DNA of 12,128 bases from Pseudolabrys sp. (GTDB lineage: Bacteria > Pseudomonadota > Alphaproteobacteria > Rhizobiales > Xanthobacteraceae), in assembly GCA_029945495.1 (NCBI GenBank), contig JAQSCR010000470.1, positions 1 to 12,128 on the forward strand, given 5' to 3'. Positions 7,764-12,128 of the stretch are shown here, piece after piece. The notes below the pieces were generated by a model. That model was not told the DNA's origin. It was given only the letters and a program-made list of their open reading frames with translations, and ran no database searches. A program made the position numbers and the translations under genes. The stretch's first letter is position 1; each line of letters starts with the position of its first letter.

Positions 7764-7792
7764 GCCGGGGCGCAATCTGTTTGCGCCCCGGC
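7764..7792 (-). terminator. Intra-operon stem-loop (attenuating terminator or mRNA-stabilising hairpin)
   Basis: A perfect 12-bp inverted repeat, GCCGGGGCGCAA with TTGCGCCCCGGC, encloses a five-base loop. It lies 24 bases after the stop codon of the binding-protein gene and 37 bases before the ATPase start. On the minus transcript it is followed by CCTTTCTTCC, a pyrimidine-rich tail with only short T-runs, so termination is probably partial. Such hairpins after a binding-protein gene are known to give more binding protein than membrane subunits, by attenuation or by protecting the 3' end of the processed mRNA. Being symmetrical, it could also act on the plus strand, where no gene reads into it. 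Confidence 0.7.
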
Positions 7793-7815
7793 TGTTGCTA
7801 GTCAGTACCGCGGTC

Positions 7816-8877
7816 CTATTCCGTCAGCATGTTCTGATAGGCGGCCGCCGCTTTCGTCTCGTTCTTGATATACCAATCGAGATTGATCGAGAGCTGCTTG
7901 GCGACGTTGTCGGGGTGCGACGGCAGGGTCTTGGCATAGGCCGCATCGATCGCGCCGATTTCGTAGGCCTTCTTGTTGGTCGGGCCGTAGGTGATGAACT
8001 TGGTGAATTCCGCCTGGTATTGCGGCTTGACGATTTCGTTGAGGAACTTCATCGCCAGGTCCTTGTGCGGCGCGCCTTTCGGGATGGCGTAGCAATCATA
8101 GTCCAGGAGGCCCTGATTGAAGGTGTAGGCGACCTTGGCGCCGTCCTTGGCGACGACGTCGAAGCGGCCATTCCAGCCGGTGATCATATCGACTTCGCCA
8201 TCCTTCATCAGCTGAGCGTGCTGCGCACCCGACGACCACCACACGGCAATATGTGGCTTGAGTTCCTTGATCTTCTTGATCGCGCGCTCGATGCCGCCGG
8301 GCGCGGAGAGAACCTCATAGACCTTCTCGGGCGGCACGCCGTCGGCCATCAACGCAGGCTCGAGCGCGCCGGCGACGTCTTTGCGGTAAGAGCGCTTGCC
8401 CGGGAATTTCTTGACGTCCCAGAAGTCGGCCCAGGATTTCGGGCCATTGGCGCCGTAGGTCTTCGTGTTCCAGGCCATGACGGTCGAGAACACGTCGCCG
8501 CCGACGCAATAGTCCTGCGCGGTGCCCGGGAAGAAACTGGATTTGTCGATGACTTTGTAATCCAGCTTTTCGAGGAAGCCCTCGGCGCCGGCGCGGGCGG
8601 CGCTGCCCGATCCGCTGGTCACGATATCCCACGTCACCGCGCCGGCCTTCACCTTGACGGCGACTGCGGAAATGCCGGTGTAGGTTTCTTCCTTGAGCTT
8701 GATGCCGAGCGCCTTGGCGGCGGGCTGGAACAGCGCCTTGCTCTGGCCGTCCTGATATGCGCCGCCGAAGGAAACAACAGTCAGTTCCTGTGCACCGGCC
8801 GATGTTGCATTGCCCAATGCGATGGCGCCTGCGAAAGCGGTGATTGCGAAAGCTAGTGTGGACCGTTTCCTTGTCAT
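7816..8877 (-). CDS. Periplasmic substrate-binding protein, spermidine/putrescine (PotD/PotF) type
   Basis: This protein captures the substrate in the periplasm and delivers it to the permeases. The 353-residue precursor has a clear Sec signal peptide: basic TRKR start, hydrophobic core at about 8-22, and a likely cleavage after SAGA (about A29/Q30). There is no lipobox cysteine, so it should be soluble. The mature protein begins ELTVVSFGGAYQDGQ, typical of this family. The segment WWSSGAQHAQLMKDGEVDM...WNGR (about 214-240) matches the ligand-pocket and hinge region of PotD-like proteins. The start has an excellent AGGAGA ribosome binding site. It is the first gene of the transport operon, with its own upstream gap. 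Many PotD-like proteins in this bacterial group bind ligands other than putrescine, so the ligand is open. Confidence 0.9.
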   Translation of the reverse strand: MTRKRSTLAFAITAFAGAIALGNATSAGAQELTVVSFGGAYQDGQSKALFQPAAKALGIKLKEETYTGISAVAVKVKAGAVTWDIVTSGSGSAARAGAEGFLEKLDYKVIDKSSFFPGTAQDYCVGGDVFSTVMAWNTKTYGANGPKSWADFWDVKKFPGKRSYRKDVAGALEPALMADGVPPEKVYEVLSAPGGIERAIKKIKELKPHIAVWWSSGAQHAQLMKDGEVDMITGWNGRFDVVAKDGAKVAYTFNQGLLDYDCYAIPKGAPHKDLAMKFLNEIVKPQYQAEFTKFITYGPTNKKAYEIGAIDAAYAKTLPSHPDNVAKQLSINLDWYIKNETKAAAAYQNMLTE

Positions 8878-8882
8878 AGTTT

Positions 8883-8888
8883 TCTCCT
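8883..8888 (-). promoter_or_regulatory. Strong ribosome binding site of the binding-protein gene
   Basis: On the minus strand this is AGGAGA, five bases before the ATG at 8877. It is much stronger than those of the enzyme and permease genes, in keeping with the need for excess binding protein. Confidence 0.75.
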
Positions 8889-8953
8889 GACCCCAGTGAT
8901 GAATTGAAATGCGGGTTCTTAAGGCGGCCCCTCGTTGATTGGTTTTCTAGCCT

Positions 8954-8980
8954 ATCCTAAGCCCATGATTTATCGGTCAA
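8954..8980 (-). promoter_or_regulatory. Weak promoter candidate of the transport operon
   Basis: On the minus strand TTGACC (8980-8975) resembles a -35 box, and TAGGAT (8959-8954) could be a poor -10 with a short 15-bp spacer. It lies in the 191-bp gap between the FAD enzyme and the binding-protein gene, about 75 bp before the start codon. The match is weak, and transcription may instead read through from the upstream enzyme genes. The repeat motifs just upstream (9002-9035) make a regulated promoter here more plausible. Confidence 0.3.
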
Positions 8981-9001
8981 TATTCCAGCGCAAGTTAGAA
9001 G

Positions 9002-9035
9002 GTCCAGTCTGGAAATAAATGAAGTCCAGTCTTGG
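9002..9035. repeat. Tandem palindromic motif, candidate operator
   Basis: GTCCAGTCT occurs twice (9002-9010 and 9024-9032), 22 bp apart, about two helical turns. The first copy is embedded in a perfect palindrome, TCCAG-T-CTGGA (9003-9013); the second is imperfect (TCCAG-T-CTTGG, 9025-9035). An AT-rich spacer separates them. They lie outside any gene, about 22-55 bp upstream of the -35 candidate at 8975-8980, a usual place for an activator. The binding factor is unknown and no regulator gene is present in the window. Confidence 0.5.
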
Positions 9036-9068
9036 TCGCGTTCGGCGCGATTAAACCCGATCCGTTCC

Positions 9069-10379
9069 TCATTCCATTCTGTCGCGCCAGCGGTAGTAGA
9101 GGATCGACGGGGCGAGAAACCAAGGATTGCCTGTATAAAGCGGCCTGGTTTGAAACTTCAGACCGTCCAGCGCGGTGCGGCCCTCGTTGAGGCCGAGCAC
9201 CTGCTGGCCAAGCCGCATGCCGAAATAGCTCGCCGCTCCGACGCCGGAGCCGCAATAACCCATCGCGTAATACATGCCGTCGTGCTGGCCGATATGCATG
9301 AGCTCGTCGAACGAATAGGCGATAAACCCGCTCCAGGAGTGGCTGATCTTCTTGGCGGCCAGTTGCGGGAAAATGCCGACCAGATCGGTATATAATTTAG
9401 GCCCGCTGACGCGCGGGTCGGTCTCGTTCAAGGAGACGCGGCCGCCGAACAAGATGCGCCGCCGGTCGGGGGATGCGCGATAATAATAGACGACCTTGCG
9501 GGTGTCGCTGACGATGCGGTTGAGCGGGATCAGCTCATCGACCAGCGACGGGTCCAGCATCTCGGTCGCGATCATGTAGCTGCCGATCGGGATGACGCGG
9601 CGCTTGAGCCACGGCGTCAGCGACCCGGTATAGCCGTTTGTGGCAATGACCACGTCGCGCGCATCGATGGCGCCCTGCGGCGTCGTGACGCGAAACCGGT
9701 TATCGCGGCGCTCGATCGACAGCGCCGGACAATAGCCGATCACGTCGGCGCGGGCGGCGACGACAAGATCGAGCAGGCCCTGGTGATAGCGGGCCGGATC
9801 GACCGACGCGTGTTCTTCATAGACCGCGCCGCCGAAATAGATGTCCGAACCGATCTCGCGGCTCTGTTCGCTGCGCGGGACCATATGCGCGTCGACCTCC
9901 AGGCCTTTCGGCTGGTTCTCGACCCGGCCGGCGAGGGCTTCGTATTGCGAATGACTATGGGCGGCGTGAAAACGGCCGACCACGGAGAAATCACAGGCGA
10001 GCTTCTCGCTGCCGATAAAATCGCCGATGAAGGCGAGCGAGTTCTGGCCTTCCTTCAGGATATCGAAGGCGCGCTGCGGATCGTGCCGGCGCGCCAACAT
10101 TTCATACGTCGGCTTGATGCTGGTGGAAATCTGCCCGCCATTGCGGGTGCTGCAGCCGAAGCCCGCCGCCTCGGCGTCGAGGACCACGGTATGCCGGCCG
10201 CCGCGCGCCGTCTGCAAGGCGGCGTGCAGTCCGGTGTAGCCCGATCCGATGACAACGACATCGGCGCGCGCGGGCAGGGCCTTCGCCGCCAGCTCGGGCC
10301 GCGGCACATTGTCCCACCAATAGGGCTCGGCCTTAAAATCGTCCGTGAATAGTGACGTTCCCACCTGACCCGACTCCAT
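9069..10379 (-). CDS. FAD-dependent amine oxidoreductase, gamma-glutamylputrescine oxidase (PuuB)-like
   Basis: This DAO-family flavoenzyme would oxidise the free amine of a glutamylated substrate to an aldehyde, releasing ammonia. It has 436 residues, close to PuuB (about 426). The N-terminal PYWWD...PRPEL (19-30) is typical of the PuuB group. The FAD-binding Rossmann motif GSGYTG is at 45-50, with the acidic end of the second strand at D69/E70, and CSTRNGGQI (76-84) is the conserved stretch after it. C-terminal GYCGSGVG is the second flavin contact. No signal peptide or membrane segment is visible. The ATG at 10379 follows the aldehyde dehydrogenase stop by 11 bp and has an AAGAG box, so the two are co-transcribed; this mirrors PuuB/PuuC in E. 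coli. Other options in the family are an N-methyl amino-acid or D-amino-acid oxidoreductase. Confidence 0.85.
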   Translation of the reverse strand: MESGQVGTSLFTDDFKAEPYWWDNVPRPELAAKALPARADVVVIGSGYTGLHAALQTARGGRHTVVLDAEAAGFGCSTRNGGQISTSIKPTYEMLARRHDPQRAFDILKEGQNSLAFIGDFIGSEKLACDFSVVGRFHAAHSHSQYEALAGRVENQPKGLEVDAHMVPRSEQSREIGSDIYFGGAVYEEHASVDPARYHQGLLDLVVAARADVIGYCPALSIERRDNRFRVTTPQGAIDARDVVIATNGYTGSLTPWLKRRVIPIGSYMIATEMLDPSLVDELIPLNRIVSDTRKVVYYYRASPDRRRILFGGRVSLNETDPRVSGPKLYTDLVGIFPQLAAKKISHSWSGFIAYSFDELMHIGQHDGMYYAMGYCGSGVGAASYFGMRLGQQVLGLNEGRTALDGLKFQTRPLYTGNPWFLAPSILYYRWRDRME

Positions 10380-10390
10380 CTCACTCTTAC

Positions 10391-11884
10391 TTAGATACGC
10401 GCGACGACGCTCTTGAGTTTGCAGTAACCGCGCACGCCGGCCATTCCCTTCTCGCGGCCGAAACCGGATTTCCGGTTGCCGCCGAAAGGCACTTCAATTC
10501 CGCCGGCGAAAAATTCATTGATATAGACCTGTCCGGCGTCGACATCACGGGCAAAGCGCAAAGCGCTGACGATATTGGTCGAATAGATGCCGGCGACAAG
10601 AGCATAGGAGGTCGCGTTGGCGGCGATCAGCGCCTCGTCGATATCATTGACGATTTGCACCGTCAGCACGGGCCCGAATATTTCTTCCTGGACCAGAGGA
10701 TCGCTCAGGCCCTGCGCCGAAATGATCGTGGGCTGGTAGAACCAGCCGCCGCCCGTGGCCTCCGACTTGGCGATGGCGCCACCGGTATGCACATGATTGC
10801 CCGCCGCGATGGCGCGCTGGACGTGGCCGTCGATGGCCTCGAGCTGCCTCAACGAATTGATCGGGCCGAGATCGGGATTGGTCAGGCCATGGCCGATCTT
10901 GAATTTTTCGACCCGGGCGAGGAGACGGCCCAGGAATTCGTCGGCGATGCCGCGCTCGACAATCAGGCGCGATCCGGCCGAGCAGATCTGGCCGGCATTT
11001 TCATAGATAGCTTCGACCACGCCGCTCAGCGCCGCGTCGATGTTGCAGTCGGCCAGCACGACAAGCGGCGACTTGCCGCCGAGCTCCAGGATCAATCGCG
11101 TCACATGATCCGCCGCGGAGCGCATCACCTGCATGCCGGTCGCGACGGAGCCGGTGAACGTGATGTGATCGACATCGGGATGCGCCACCAGCGGCGCGCC
11201 GGCCTGCGCGCCGGTTCCGGTGATGACATTCAGCACGCCATCGGGCAGCCCTGCTTCGTGCAGCAGTTCGGCGAGCATCAACGTCGTGAACGGCGTTTGC
11301 TCGGCGGGTTTTGCCACCACGGTGCAGCCGGCGGCGAGCGCCGGCGCGATGCCCCGCGCGGCGGTCGACAGCGGATAATTCCACGGGATGATCTGCGCGG
11401 TGACGCCGACCGGCTCTTCGGTGGTGAAACCGATATAGTTGCGGCCGAGCGGCAGGCTGTCGCCCTGCAGTTTGTCGGCCGCGCCGGCATAATATTCAAA
11501 GGCCCGGCTGACGCCGCGCAGATCGCCCTCGGCTTCCACCAGCCGCTTGCCGCTATCGAGGCTTTCGACCACGGCAAAGCGGTGCGCGCGTTCGCGCAAC
11601 AGCGCGGCCGCCTTTTGCAGGATGCGGCCGCGTTCAGGCGGCGACATCTGCCGCCAGGGGCCGTTGAGCGCGGCTTTTGCGGACGCGACCGCGGCGTCGA
11701 CATCGGCGGCGTCGCCGGCGGCGAAACGGGCAAAGGCGCGGCCACGGCCGGGGTCGAAACTCTCCATCGCGTTGTCGGACATAGCCTTGACGAAGCGGCC
11801 GCCGATAAAATGTCCCTGCGGGAGATCTTTGAGGGTGCCGGTCGAAAGCACTTCGTCGACCAAGGCGTCGCCATGCGCGTTCAT
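10391..11884 (-). CDS. NAD-dependent aldehyde dehydrogenase (second), PuuC/betaine-aldehyde type
   Basis: This enzyme oxidises an aldehyde to an acid with NAD+ in the cytosol. The 497-residue length and numbering match the ALDH2 type closely: PWNYPL with N169, general base E267 in LELGGKSP, and catalytic C301 in NAGQICSAGSR, 34 residues apart. EEIFGPVLTV and the C-terminal PFGGNRKSGFGREKG are also present. I choose the ATG at 11884, which overlaps the preceding stop as ATGA; the longer frame to 12022 runs into the upstream gene. It precedes the PuuB-like oxidase by 11 bp, so the likely substrate is that enzyme's aldehyde product (for example gamma-glutamyl-aminobutyraldehyde). Betaine-aldehyde-type or other omega-amino-aldehyde activity is also possible. 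It is clearly a different subfamily from the aldehyde dehydrogenase at 2296-3681. Confidence 0.92.
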   Translation of the reverse strand: MNAHGDALVDEVLSTGTLKDLPQGHFIGGRFVKAMSDNAMESFDPGRGRAFARFAAGDAADVDAAVASAKAALNGPWRQMSPPERGRILQKAAALLRERAHRFAVVESLDSGKRLVEAEGDLRGVSRAFEYYAGAADKLQGDSLPLGRNYIGFTTEEPVGVTAQIIPWNYPLSTAARGIAPALAAGCTVVAKPAEQTPFTTLMLAELLHEAGLPDGVLNVITGTGAQAGAPLVAHPDVDHITFTGSVATGMQVMRSAADHVTRLILELGGKSPLVVLADCNIDAALSGVVEAIYENAGQICSAGSRLIVERGIADEFLGRLLARVEKFKIGHGLTNPDLGPINSLRQLEAIDGHVQRAIAAGNHVHTGGAIAKSEATGGGWFYQPTIISAQGLSDPLVQEEIFGPVLTVQIVNDIDEALIAANATSYALVAGIYSTNIVSALRFARDVDAGQVYINEFFAGGIEVPFGGNRKSGFGREKGMAGVRGYCKLKSVVARI

Positions 11885-12128
11885 GAGCTTAGCTCGCTGA
11901 CTTTGTAGTCGGCGGCCTCCAGCCAGGCAGGATTGATGTCGATGCCCCAGCCCGGACCGGCCGGGATGTCGACCATGCCGTTCTTCGCCTGCAACGGATT
12001 GCGGAACAGGCCGACTTCCCATGGGTAATAGTCGCTGCCCTCGATGGAGTATTCCACGTAAGGGCCGGCGTTCGGGATGGCGCCCATCATATGCAGGGTG
12101 ACGACCGTCACCAGCGACTGGTTTGCCG
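11881..12128 (-). CDS. Enolase superfamily (mandelate racemase/muconate lactonizing type) enzyme, C-terminal part only
   Basis: The gene is cut by the right window edge; the frame stays open to the end, and only about the last 81 residues are visible. The GTG at 12111 is internal, since the frame continues with ANQSL before it. The sequence NAGPYVEYSIEG, then LFRNPLQAKNGMVDIPAGPGWGIDINPAWL is the usual C-terminal end of mandelate racemase-like enolase-superfamily proteins, with the conserved GPG-x-G-x-x-I-P/N turn. The catalytic Lys and metal ligands lie outside the window, so dehydratase, racemase or cycloisomerase activity cannot be decided. Its TGA overlaps the ATG of the aldehyde dehydrogenase (ATGA), indicating co-transcription and coupled translation with the amine-oxidation genes. 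Confidence 0.75.
   Translation of the reverse strand, partial: ANQSLVTVVTLHMMGAIPNAGPYVEYSIEGSDYYPWEVGLFRNPLQAKNGMVDIPAGPGWGIDINPAWLEAADYKVSELSS

Noticed and set aside
7708..8856. 382-residue plus-strand frame opposite the binding-protein gene
   Set aside because: Shadow of a well supported gene with signal peptide and strong ribosome binding site; no recognisable domain in the shadow.
10352..11908. 518-residue open frame on the plus strand opposite the second aldehyde dehydrogenase
   Set aside because: It is antisense to a gene with complete catalytic motifs, its translation is rich in Arg/Gly/Asp/His with no domain, and such long shadows are normal in GC-rich DNA.

Overview
The window reads as chromosomal DNA of an alphaproteobacterium, probably of the Hyphomicrobiales (Bradyrhizobium/Rhodopseudomonas-like). 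The evidence is high GC coding DNA with strong G/C third-position bias, many long antisense shadow frames, and the general style of the proteins. The species cannot be named from the sequence. No RNA genes, insertion sequences, phage genes or CRISPR arrays are visible; this is an ordinary, tightly packed metabolic locus.

Layout: a hairpin plus T-run at the left edge (1-31) looks like the terminator of a gene outside the window. A small cupin gene (292-645, minus) is divergent from a plus-strand operon. That operon holds a glutamine-synthetase-family ligase (846-2219), an aldehyde dehydrogenase (2296-3681) and an iron-type alcohol dehydrogenase (3720-4886). It converges, with only 25 bp between stop codons, on a long minus-strand series. 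In transcription order from the right edge, that series is: an enolase-superfamily (mandelate racemase-like) gene cut by the window end (11881-12128), a second aldehyde dehydrogenase (10391-11884), a PuuB-like FAD amine oxidoreductase (9069-10379), a periplasmic binding protein (7816-8877), an ABC ATPase (6647-7726) and two permeases (5733-6638, 4912-5730). The transporter is of the spermidine/putrescine (PotABCD) type.

Inferred joint role: uptake and catabolism of an amine by a gamma-glutamylation route like the E. coli Puu pathway. The ABC system imports the amine, the GS-like ligase glutamylates it, the FAD enzyme oxidises the remaining amine to an aldehyde, and an aldehyde dehydrogenase makes the acid. 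The iron alcohol dehydrogenase and a second aldehyde dehydrogenase beside the ligase are not part of the Puu set and suggest that an amino alcohol may be a substrate. The coupled enolase-superfamily gene suggests a further acid-processing branch. No gamma-glutamyl hydrolase (PuuD type) and no transcriptional regulator is present in the window. The substrate is therefore an inference, not a reading.

Regulatory DNA lies in three places: the AT-rich divergent gap 646-845; the 191-bp gap 8878-9068, which holds a weak promoter candidate and a repeated palindromic motif; and a strong stem-loop at 7764-7792 between the binding-protein gene and the rest of the transporter operon.
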